In this document: in pieces, positions 51,090-58,680 of the stretch
Layout: every line of letters begins with the position of its first letter
How positions within the stretch are numbered: position 1 is the stretch's first letter
Assembly: GCA_964636895.1 (NCBI GenBank)
Contig: CAZWUW010000002.1
Coordinates: 1 to 64,000 of the forward strand
Reading direction: 5' to 3'
Length of the DNA stretch: 64,000 bases
Source of the DNA: CAZWUW01 sp964636895
GTDB lineage: Bacteria; Bacillota; Thermincolia; Thermincolales; CAZWUW01
Notes under the pieces: generated by a model
What the model was told of the DNA's origin: nothing
Database searches by the model: none
Seen by the model: the letters and a program-made list of their open reading frames with translations, nothing else
Position numbers and translations under genes: made by a program

Positions 51090-52387
51090 CAGCCCAGCAC
51101 CCTCCATAGCTTATACATGTCACTGCCGATTTGCCAGAGCGGTCGCTCTTTGGCAAGCGTATGCAGGATTTTTTTTTGTTTTTCCTTTTTGGGTATGCCA
51201 TCTACCGTAAAAAACTCGTGTGCTGCCCGGTTCAGGGCGGTCGGATAAAAGCTCAGGAAATCCCGGTGGCTTTCCAAAAAACCGGCAGTGTTTTGATATT
51301 TCATCAGGTCTTTGATGACAAAGGTTTGCTTCAGTTTTTCTTCATACAGAGCCAATGTATTTTTGCTGAAGTCACCTTTTTCGTGGGCTGTGACCGCCGT
51401 TTCGCCGGCAATTTTACCGGAAATCATGGCCAGGTTGGAGCCTTCGCGGTGAATGCCGTTAACCAGCATGGCGGCATCACCGGCTACCATTACTCCGTTG
51501 CCGGTAATTTTGGGCATACCCTTGAACCCCCCTTCGGGAATCAGATGGGCCATATATTCCTTGGGTTGAGCGCCCTCAATTAGTGGTCGCACCGAAGGGT
51601 GCTGTTTCAGGGCTTCCAGCAGCTCGTTTTGGTTGACATGGTGGTCCATCATGGAAGACACTAGGGCACCCACGCCAATAGAAAGGGATTCTTTATTTGT
51701 ATAAATGAAAGCGGTGCCCAGCATGCCCCGGGTGCTTTCCCCGAACAATTCGATGGTGGCCCCCTGGCCTTTTTCCAGGTTGAAACGATCTTCGATCTTT
51801 TCCTGGGGTAGGCTCAAAACCTCTTTTACTGCTGAGGCCAGGTGCTCCGGGGGCAGGTGGTGCTGCAGCCCTGCCTGCTGGGAGAGCAGGCAGTTTACCC
51901 CTTCGGCCAGAATTACAATGTTGGCGCCGACCTGTCCGTCGTCGCGGCCAACCAGCACCCCGGTGAAGCGGTCTCCTTCCTTGGTCAGTTCTTTAACCAC
52001 GGTTTCGTTGATAATCAACGCTCCGGCGGCTTCTGCCTGTTCGGCCATCCAGCGGTCAAACCTGGCCCTGAATACCGTAAAGGCGTTATATGGTTCGCGG
52101 CCAAAATTTTCGCTGCGGTAAGACAGGCCAAAATGGGCCCGGCGGTCTAAAAACCAGTACCGCTGTTCAATTACCGGGCGTTCCAGCGGGGCTTTTGCCC
52201 AGAACCGGGGGTACAACTGTTCGGTGGCATTGGTATATATTACTCCGCCCATGACATTTTTGGCCCCGGGCTGTTCGCCGCGCTCAATGACCAGTGTGGC
52301 CAGGCCGCCTTCGGCGGTCTTTTTTGCTGCTGCCAGGCCGGCCGGCCCGGCACCGACAATGATTACGTCATATTTAATATCAGCCAT
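51089..52387 (-). CDS. fixC: FixC-like ETF:quinone oxidoreductase flavoprotein
   Basis: 432 aa, FAD dinucleotide motif IVGAGPAGLAAAKKTAEGG at residues about 10-28, EPYNAFTVFRARFDRWMAEQA, and VAGDAAMLVNGIHREGSNLAMISG near residue 300. With FixX it forms the quinone-reactive module of FixABCX, which in some anaerobes and nitrogen fixers bifurcates electrons from NADH to quinone and a low-potential acceptor. Membrane association is peripheral. Confidence 0.94.
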   Translation of the reverse strand: MADIKYDVIIVGAGPAGLAAAKKTAEGGLATLVIERGEQPGAKNVMGGVIYTNATEQLYPRFWAKAPLERPVIEQRYWFLDRRAHFGLSYRSENFGREPYNAFTVFRARFDRWMAEQAEAAGALIINETVVKELTKEGDRFTGVLVGRDDGQVGANIVILAEGVNCLLSQQAGLQHHLPPEHLASAVKEVLSLPQEKIEDRFNLEKGQGATIELFGESTRGMLGTAFIYTNKESLSIGVGALVSSMMDHHVNQNELLEALKQHPSVRPLIEGAQPKEYMAHLIPEGGFKGMPKITGNGVMVAGDAAMLVNGIHREGSNLAMISGKIAGETAVTAHEKGDFSKNTLALYEEKLKQTFVIKDLMKYQNTAGFLESHRDFLSFYPTALNRAAHEFFTVDGIPKKEKQKKILHTLAKERPLWQIGSDMYKLWRVLG

Positions 52388-52389
52388 AT

Positions 52390-53421
52390 CTAAACCTCCT
52401 GCGGCGCGCCCGGCCGGCTTTTGAGCTCTTCAATCAATAACGGGACGATTTCATTTACGTCTCCCACTATGCCGTAATCAGCTACCCGGAAAATTGGCGC
52501 CTGCGGGTCTTTATTAAGCGCAACGATATAGTCGGAAGTCTGCATGCCCACCAGATGCTGGATAGCGCCGGAAATGCCCAGGGCGATATATAACCTGGGC
52601 CGTACTGTTTGCCCGGTCTGACCAATTTGGTGTTCATAGCCCAGCCAGCCGGCTTCTACGGCCGCCCGCGAGGCACCGATGGTGCCGCCCAGCAATCCGG
52701 CCAATGCTTCGATATGCCGGAAGTTTTCTTTGCTGCCGATGCCCCTGCCGACAGCGACAATGATATCGGCTTTGTCCAGGTATACGGCCTGGCCCGGTTC
52801 TCTGATGAATTGCACAAATTTTTGCGGCACCGTGTCTTCCTTAAGTCCCAGCAGTTCTTCAATAATTTTACCGGATTTGGCCGGGTCCGGGGTCGGCATG
52901 GCCATCACCCGCGGCCGCACAGAGGCCATTTGGGGGCGGTGTTTTTTACATAGAATGGTGGCCATGATGTTGCCGCCCCAGGCGGGGCGGGTCTGTTTGA
53001 GCAGCCGGGTGGCCGGGTCGATTTCCAGGACGGTGCAATCAGCCGTTAGACCGGTACCGAGACTGGTAGCTACCGCCCCGGCCAGGTCCCGGCCCAGGGA
53101 AGTAGCACCCAGCAGGATGATTTCCGGCTTGTATTTTTGGGCCAGCATCACCAGGCCATGGGCGTATGGCGGTGTTCGGTAATGCTCAAGCACCGGGTCA
53201 TCGATTAAATAAACCTTATCGGCCCCGTAATGAAAAACTTCGCCGACCCGATTTCTGACGTTGTGCCCCAGCAGCACGCCCGTTAGTTCCGTACTCATCA
53301 GGTCATCGGCCAATTCCCTGCCCTTGCCCAGCAATTCCCAGGAAACCGGGGCAATTTCCCCGGCTATCTGTTCTATAAATACCCAGACCCCTTTATATGA
53401 GGATAAATCCTGCACATTCAA
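52390..53421 (-). CDS. fixB: FixB (EtfA-type) electron transfer flavoprotein subunit
   Basis: 343 aa, EtfA family: ADIIVAVGRGIGSKENFRHIEAL, GASRAAVEAGWLGYEHQIGQTG and [25 protein letters not shown]. It has the same architecture as EtfA at 8316 but diverges well from it, so the two sets are not recent duplicates. It is 3 bp upstream of fixC. Confidence 0.93.
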   Translation of the reverse strand: MNVQDLSSYKGVWVFIEQIAGEIAPVSWELLGKGRELADDLMSTELTGVLLGHNVRNRVGEVFHYGADKVYLIDDPVLEHYRTPPYAHGLVMLAQKYKPEIILLGATSLGRDLAGAVATSLGTGLTADCTVLEIDPATRLLKQTRPAWGGNIMATILCKKHRPQMASVRPRVMAMPTPDPAKSGKIIEELLGLKEDTVPQKFVQFIREPGQAVYLDKADIIVAVGRGIGSKENFRHIEALAGLLGGTIGASRAAVEAGWLGYEHQIGQTGQTVRPRLYIALGISGAIQHLVGMQTSDYIVALNKDPQAPIFRVADYGIVGDVNEIVPLLIEELKSRPGAPQEV

Positions 53422-53440
53422 AGCTATCCCTGCCTTTATC

Positions 53441-54253
53441 CTACTTATCCATCACCAGTACCCGGTTGAAAAGGTCATCGACCAGTTCCTTTGCTAACTG
53501 TGCGGCATTACCTTGCCGTATTTTACCGCCCGTTCTTGGCGGCGGGGTAAAAATTTTGCTCACAGTAGTTGGGGAGCCTTTTAGGCCTATTTGAGTTTCG
53601 TCCGCCTCTATCGATGTTTTATCCCATAATTCTATTTCTGCCTGGGCCGCTTTCAGCATGTTGGGAAAACTGGCGTACCTGATTTCGTTTATGGCCTTTT
53701 CCACGCTGATTAAGGCCGGAAATCCAGCCGTCAGTACTTCCCGCCCGCCTTCCAGTTTGCGGGCTGCCTGCAGTTGTTTGGCTACCGGGTCGATGCGGAT
53801 AATTTCACTGACATAGGTAAGCTGGGCCAACCCAAGCCTGGTAGCAATGCCCGGACCAACCTGGGCCGTATCGCCGTCGATAGCTTGTTTTCCGCAAAAA
53901 ACAAGGTCTAGCGGGCCTTCGCGCATTAGTTTTTTGATGGCCTGGCTTAAGATATAGCTGGTGGCCAGCGTGTCAGAACCGGCAAAGGCTCTGTCAGTTA
54001 GCAGGATCCCCCGGTCGGCCCCCAGTCCCAGGGCTTTGCGGATGGAGTCTCTGGCCTTTGGCGGCCCCATGCATAGAATGGTTACTGTTCCGCCATGCGT
54101 CTCCTTGATGCGCAAAGCTTCTTCCACGGCGTGAGTATCGTAGGGATTGATAATTGACGGGATGCCTTCCCGGATCAGGTTGCCGGTTTGCGGGTCAACC
54201 CGCGCTTCAGCCGTATCCGGCACTTCTTTGAGGCAAACAATGGCATTAATCAT
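53441..54253 (-). CDS. fixA: FixA (EtfB-type) electron transfer flavoprotein subunit
   Basis: 270 aa, EtfB family: IVCLKEVPDTAEARVD, the INPYDTHAVEEALRIKE segment, and AIDGDTAQVGPGIATRLGL. First gene of fixABCX. FixA subunits in bifurcating complexes bind the extra FAD near this last motif; residue-level assignment needs an alignment. Confidence 0.93.
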   Translation of the reverse strand: MINAIVCLKEVPDTAEARVDPQTGNLIREGIPSIINPYDTHAVEEALRIKETHGGTVTILCMGPPKARDSIRKALGLGADRGILLTDRAFAGSDTLATSYILSQAIKKLMREGPLDLVFCGKQAIDGDTAQVGPGIATRLGLAQLTYVSEIIRIDPVAKQLQAARKLEGGREVLTAGFPALISVEKAINEIRYASFPNMLKAAQAEIELWDKTSIEADETQIGLKGSPTTVSKIFTPPPRTGGKIRQGNAAQLAKELVDDLFNRVLVMDK

Positions 54254-54436
54254 TTTTTCCTCCGGAAAATAAAATGCTCTTATTAATCTTCCGTAAGAAA
54301 CGGCTAATTATGCTTTCAAGGTTTTGCCGGGAGAAGGTTATTAAATGCGCTTTTTATACCATTCTGTCACGCACCTAATCGGGTAGAGGCGGCATAGCAT
54401 ACAGCAGAGTTGAATAATTGGAGGCGTGTTTATTTT

Positions 54437-55573
54437 ATGCATTTAGCTTTTATCTGCCCGGAAATGCTGCCTTTACCCGCTATCAGGGGCGGCGGAGTGG
54501 AAGCATTGATTGACGGCGTAACCCCGATAATCGCAAAACAGCACCGGTTGACAGTTTTGTCCATCACCGACCCGGCCCTGCCGGTCAGGGAAAACTTGTC
54601 GGGAGTGGAGTATATCCGCTTCTCGCCAAAGTATTATTGGAGCGCTGTGGCTTACTATTTGCGTAATCATTTTGCCGGTGACGTGGTACATGTTTTTAAC
54701 CGTCCACGCAGGGTTTATGCATACAAAAAGGCGGCTCCCGCCGCCCGCTTTGTTTTAAGTTTACATAATGAAGTGTTTAGCCGACAAATGCTTTCAGATG
54801 TTGAGGGGTCACAATGTATTGATAGTGTGGAAACCATTATGACTGTAAGCGATTATATTGGCCGTACGGTAATGCGGCGATTTCCGGCGGCTGCCGAAAA
54901 ATTAAAAACCGTATATTCCGGTGTTGATTTAAACCGCTACCGGCCAACTTGGCAGGCCGCAGAAAAACGGGCCGCGCTTAGAGAGAAATTTGGCGTGAGT
55001 AATAAAAAGGTGATCCTTTTTGTAGGGCGTTTAAAACCCAAAAAAGGTCCCCATGTGCTGATTGAAGCATTAAAAATGCTGCTTCCCAAACACCCTGACG
55101 TGGTGCTGGTGATTGTCGGCAGCCGCTGGTTCAGTGATAATACAGTTGATGATTATGTCCGCAAACTGCATAGTCTAAGTGCACCTGTGCGGGACAAAAT
55201 CATATTTACCAATTATGTGCCCCAGGAGGCTATGCCGGACTATTTTTTGCTGGGCGATGTTTTTGTGTGTCCTTCCCAGTGGCAGGAGCCCTTGGCGCGT
55301 GTGCATTACGAAGCCATGGCCGCCGGGCTGCCGATTATCACCACCAACCGTGGCGGTAACGGGGAAGTAATCAAGCACCGCCAAAACGGTATGCTGATAG
55401 ACAACTATAGAAATCCGGCGGCTTTTGCCAGGGCGTTGCAGATTCTCCTGGCTGACCCGCGCTTGGCCGGCCGGCTGGCCAGAAATGGCCGGCAAACTGC
55501 CGAGCGGAGTTTTGGATTTGACCGGGTGGCGGCAGATTTATTACGGGTATATGCCGCCGCCTCTAAACCGTAA
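54437..55573 (+). CDS. GT4 glycosyltransferase (YtcC/CotSA-like)
   Basis: About 378 aa. Two Rossmann halves: the N-terminal GGGVEALIDGV, the hinge strand VILFVGRLKPKKGPHVLIEALKML, and the nucleotide-sugar binding CPSQWQEPLARVHYEAMAAGLPIITTNRGGNGEVI. The combination with an NAD epimerase and UDP-glucose dehydrogenase is the same as B. subtilis ytcABC, which is linked to spore-coat polysaccharide, but here this gene is convergent to the other two. ATG 54437 follows GGAGG at a long spacing. Confidence 0.88.
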   Translation: MHLAFICPEMLPLPAIRGGGVEALIDGVTPIIAKQHRLTVLSITDPALPVRENLSGVEYIRFSPKYYWSAVAYYLRNHFAGDVVHVFNRPRRVYAYKKAAPAARFVLSLHNEVFSRQMLSDVEGSQCIDSVETIMTVSDYIGRTVMRRFPAAAEKLKTVYSGVDLNRYRPTWQAAEKRAALREKFGVSNKKVILFVGRLKPKKGPHVLIEALKMLLPKHPDVVLVIVGSRWFSDNTVDDYVRKLHSLSAPVRDKIIFTNYVPQEAMPDYFLLGDVFVCPSQWQEPLARVHYEAMAAGLPIITTNRGGNGEVIKHRQNGMLIDNYRNPAAFARALQILLADPRLAGRLARNGRQTAERSFGFDRVAADLLRVYAAASKP

Positions 55574-55701
55574 ATTTTAAACCTTAAACCTGGCTATTTT
55601 GCCCATCTCATTGGTGCCCAGGTCCATAGCATTTACTGCATTATTGGTACCGTGCTGGATACTGGATAACCACCTCTTTTAAGATTTTTCATAAAAACAG
55701 A

Positions 55702-55750
55702 CAGACAGCCAATTTCTGTTTAACTCCAGAAACGGCTGTCTGCATTTTTA
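55702..55750. terminator. Bidirectional terminator
   Basis: CAGACAGCC (55702-55710) pairs with GGCTGTCTG (55734-55742), plus inner TTTCTG/CAGAAA. A T-run follows, and an A-rich run stands on the other side. Confidence 0.85.
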
Positions 55751-55755
55751 CATTA

Positions 55756-56721
55756 TTATACTTTTTCCGGTATATTATTTGCCGAACTTTTATATAGCTC
55801 ATTAATATAATCAACTTCCGCCAACAGGCCGTCCTTTAAAGTAGTGGCGGGTCGATAGTTAAGACAGTTGGCAGCTTTGCTGATATTCGCCCAGGTTTCT
55901 TTGGGTTCGCCGGGTTGAGCCGGCTGATAATTGATTTTTGGAGTGCGGCCGGTTATTTCCGCTAACAGGCTGATAATTTCGTTTACGGAAGCCCGGGTAT
56001 TGCCGCCCAGATTAAAGACTGTGCCGTGTTTGGGATAGTCCATGGCGGCAATGTTTGCTTGCACAATATCGGCGACAAAAGTAAAGTCCCGGACTTGGCA
56101 GCCGTCTCCGTAAACGGTAATATCCTTATTGGCCAACAGTGACTTGATAAAAATATGAAAAGCCATATCCGGCCGCTGGCGCGGGCCATATACCGTGAAA
56201 AAGCGCAGGGTGGTTAATGGCAGGCCAAATTCCCGGTGGTAGATGGCGGCCAGGTGTTCGGCAGCTAGTTTGGTGACTCCATACGGAGACAAGGGGCTGG
56301 GCAGCCGGTCTTCGTCTGCCGGGCCATGAACAGCGCCGTATACCGATGAAGTGGAGGCAAGAATGAATTTTTTCAAGGGGCATCCTTTGGCTGCCTCCAG
56401 TAAGTATTGGGTAGCCTGGATGTTATTGTGCAGATAGGGCAGAAAATCTTTACCCCAGCTTGTGCGTACACCGGGTGTGGCGGCAAGATGATAAACGACT
56501 TCGATGTCTTTTAGCAGCGCAGGCAGCTCCAGTTGCAGCAGGTCGTTTCTGAACAACTTCATTTGCGGGTGTTGAAGCAGGGGGGCAATGTTTTTTTCTT
56601 TAATCCAGGCATTTGGCTCACCCATATAATCAACGGCAGTTACCCGGCAGCCCCGGGCCAGTAAACTTGTGCACAGATGTGAGCCGATAAAGCCTGCTGC
56701 GCCGGTGACCAGTATGTTCAT
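55756..56721 (-). CDS. NAD-dependent nucleotide-sugar epimerase (YtcB-like)
   Basis: 321 aa extended SDR: ILVTGAAGFIGSHL at the N-terminus, SSVYG, the catalytic YGVTKLAAE (YxxxK), and RFFTVYGPRQRPDMA. It probably interconverts UDP-glucuronate and UDP-galacturonate made by the neighbouring dehydrogenase (inference). ATG 56721 follows AGGG; the longer frame from 56748 overlaps the dehydrogenase gene and is less likely. Confidence 0.9.
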   Translation of the reverse strand: MNILVTGAAGFIGSHLCTSLLARGCRVTAVDYMGEPNAWIKEKNIAPLLQHPQMKLFRNDLLQLELPALLKDIEVVYHLAATPGVRTSWGKDFLPYLHNNIQATQYLLEAAKGCPLKKFILASTSSVYGAVHGPADEDRLPSPLSPYGVTKLAAEHLAAIYHREFGLPLTTLRFFTVYGPRQRPDMAFHIFIKSLLANKDITVYGDGCQVRDFTFVADIVQANIAAMDYPKHGTVFNLGGNTRASVNEIISLLAEITGRTPKINYQPAQPGEPKETWANISKAANCLNYRPATTLKDGLLAEVDYINELYKSSANNIPEKV

Positions 56722-56737
56722 TGAAATCCCTGCCCTG

Positions 56738-58024
56738 CTAACGGCCAATGCCTTGATAGATAAAACCCCTTGATTTCATATCGGCAGGGGAAAATATATT
56801 CCGGCTGTCGATGATAATCGGTTTTTTCATGGTTTCATGCAGCAGGTTTAGGTCCGCCTTGGTGAAGATATCCCATTCGGTCATGATTATCAGGGCATCA
56901 CAGTCCCGAACGGCGTCGTACATGTCAGCGCTAAGTTCTACTGCGGCCGGCAGCAGTTTCTTGGCATTTTCCATAGCCACCGGGTCATAGGCGGAGACGA
57001 GAGCCTGTTTATCCAAAAGCAGGTTAATTACCGGGATGGCCGGGGCAAAACGCATGTCGTCTGTTTCCGGTTTAAAGGCCAGTCCCCAAACGGCAACTTC
57101 CCTGTTTTCCAGTGGTCCCAGCAATTTTTCCAGTTTGCCTACCACTGTGGCAGGCTGGTCGGCGTTGACATCATGAACTGCTTGTAAGAGCCGGGCGTTT
57201 TTACCTACTTTGTCTGCCAGGTGCAGCAGGCCGCTTAAATCTTTGGGCAGGCAGGAACCGCCGTAACCGGCGCCGGCCTTTAGGAAATGCATACCAATAC
57301 GGGTATCATAACCTATGCCCCGGGCTACTTCGTTGATATCTACCGCATATTCTTCGCAAATACCCGCCAATTCGTTGATAAAGGAGATTTTGGTGGCCAA
57401 AAAGCAGTTGGCGGCGTATTTAATCATTTCAGCGGCTGCGTTGGTGGTAAGCATTACCGGACATTCAATGCCCTGGTACAAAGAACGGGTTATTTCAATG
57501 GCTTTTTGACTGTCGGCTCCAATGACTATGCGGTCCGGGTGGAAGGAGTCATAAATGGCGGTACCTTCCCGGAGGAATTCCGGGTTGGAAACAATATTAA
57601 AATTTTCTTTTTGGACGCCATGCTCTAAAAGGAACTGCTCCAGAATCTTTTTTGTCCCCACCGGGACGGTACTTTTGTTAATAATAACTTTATACTTTTT
57701 CAGGTAGGGAATGAGCTGGCGGGCAACTTCCAGCACAAAGCTAAGGTCCGGTGAGCCGTCTTTGGCCGGGGGTGTGCCTACAGCGATCATAATAGCCCGG
57801 GCGTGGCCGACTGAATTCAGGCCGGTGGTGAATTTCAGGTTCTGTCCAAGGTGTTTTTGCAGCAGGGTATCAAGTCCTGGTTCATAAAAGGGAACCTTTC
57901 CTGATTTCAGTAAATTAACTTTTTCTTTGTCATTGTCCACGCAGGTTACCTGGTGGCCCAGCTCGGCAAACATGGCTCCGCTGGTCAGACCCACATAACC
58001 TGTGCCTATCACGGTAATATTCAC
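56738..58024 (-). CDS. UDP-glucose 6-dehydrogenase (YtcA/TuaD-like)
   Basis: 428 aa. The N-terminal NAD motif is VIGTGYVGLTSG, and the catalytic cysteine lies in GAGYGGSCLPKDLSGL. The three UDPG_MGDH domains are complete. It makes UDP-glucuronate for a surface polymer. It starts with GTG after GGGAGG. It is followed by the epimerase gene in one operon. Confidence 0.93.
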   Translation of the reverse strand: MNITVIGTGYVGLTSGAMFAELGHQVTCVDNDKEKVNLLKSGKVPFYEPGLDTLLQKHLGQNLKFTTGLNSVGHARAIMIAVGTPPAKDGSPDLSFVLEVARQLIPYLKKYKVIINKSTVPVGTKKILEQFLLEHGVQKENFNIVSNPEFLREGTAIYDSFHPDRIVIGADSQKAIEITRSLYQGIECPVMLTTNAAAEMIKYAANCFLATKISFINELAGICEEYAVDINEVARGIGYDTRIGMHFLKAGAGYGGSCLPKDLSGLLHLADKVGKNARLLQAVHDVNADQPATVVGKLEKLLGPLENREVAVWGLAFKPETDDMRFAPAIPVINLLLDKQALVSAYDPVAMENAKKLLPAAVELSADMYDAVRDCDALIIMTEWDIFTKADLNLLHETMKKPIIIDSRNIFSPADMKSRGFIYQGIGR

Positions 58025-58234
58025 TTGAAAACCTCCCTGTGAGTGCTTAGAATAATATTTCTTTTGCTGATATTGATATATTATGTTGACTGATAAAATT
58101 ATGTTAACTAAAAGGAGGCTGTATTTGCCGGGAATATGTATTATATTAAAACTGAGGAAGAAAAGCTGTAAGCTACGATGGCTTATGTTAAGGAGTCGTG
58201 TTTAGGATAAAAAAAGGGCGTGCACCCTATAAAA

Positions 58235-58310
58235 TGGACCCTATAAGGTAGACGGTTAAAAAAGAGGCCTACTGGCCGAAGAATTAACTGACTCTATTTT
58301 ATAGGGTCCA
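58235..58310. mobile_element. Miniature IS-derived inverted-repeat element (about 76 bp)
   Basis: TGGACCCTATAAGGTAGACGG at the left is mirrored at the right by a stretch whose complement reads TGGACCCTATAAAATAGAGT; both continue into a GTTAA. The ends resemble IS3-group terminal repeats (ACCCTATAAGGTAGAC). No transposase is present, so it is a MITE-like or internally deleted copy. ATAAAATGGACC is also partly duplicated at its left edge. Confidence 0.65.
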
Positions 58311-58316
58311 TTTTAA

Positions 58317-58454
58317 TGGGGAACAGGCTTTTTAATTGAGGGCACTGCTAACGTTTTAGAATCAGGAGCGGAATTTGACATGATGAAAGAAAAATACCCC
58401 TTCCTGAGCAGAGTGCTTGAAATAACAGTTACATCTTTAAAACAAACTCTATAA
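58317..58454 (+). pseudogene. C-terminal remnant of a pyridoxamine-phosphate-oxidase-type gene
   Basis: One frame reads GFLIEGTANVLESGAEFDMM and then KEKYPFLSRVLEITVTS before a TAA. This matches the end of small flavin-reductase-like PNPOx proteins (GxLIxGTA...MKEKxP). Nothing upstream continues the gene: it stops at the miniature element, which probably replaced the 5' part. Confidence 0.5.
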
Positions 58455-58527
58455 GTTGAACCTTTAGCAGGCTAAAAATTTCTAATGCCGTCGAGCTAGG
58501 CGCGTTTACACCGCTATATTTGTCATG

Positions 58528-58630
58528 AAAAAAGTAGTGCTATCTCAATTTGATAGACACTGCTTTTTTTGTAGCCACAACTTATTTTCTCGAAAAGGAT
58601 TTATTTGTACTGAGTAGAATAATGTTATAA
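58528..58630. repeat. ~100-bp direct repeat, left copy
   Basis: Begins AAAAAAGTAGTGCTATCTCA, forms a hairpin with T7, and ends GAATAATGTTATAA. The same sequence with some changes is at 63342-63440. It lies 50 bp before the SNF2 start codon. Confidence 0.85.
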
Positions 58631-58680
58631 AATGCGAGTCTTCCCGCATGATATATGACATTGTTAGGAGAGAATAGAAT

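Larger units (their letters stand above)
58025..58680. other. 656-bp accessory junction
   Basis: This gap holds, in order, about 200 bp of AT-rich DNA with no gene, a miniature inverted-repeat element (58235-58310), the tail of a PNPOx-type gene (58317-58454), and a repeat carrying a hairpin and T-run (58528-58630) in front of the SNF2 gene. Each is listed separately. Confidence 0.6.
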
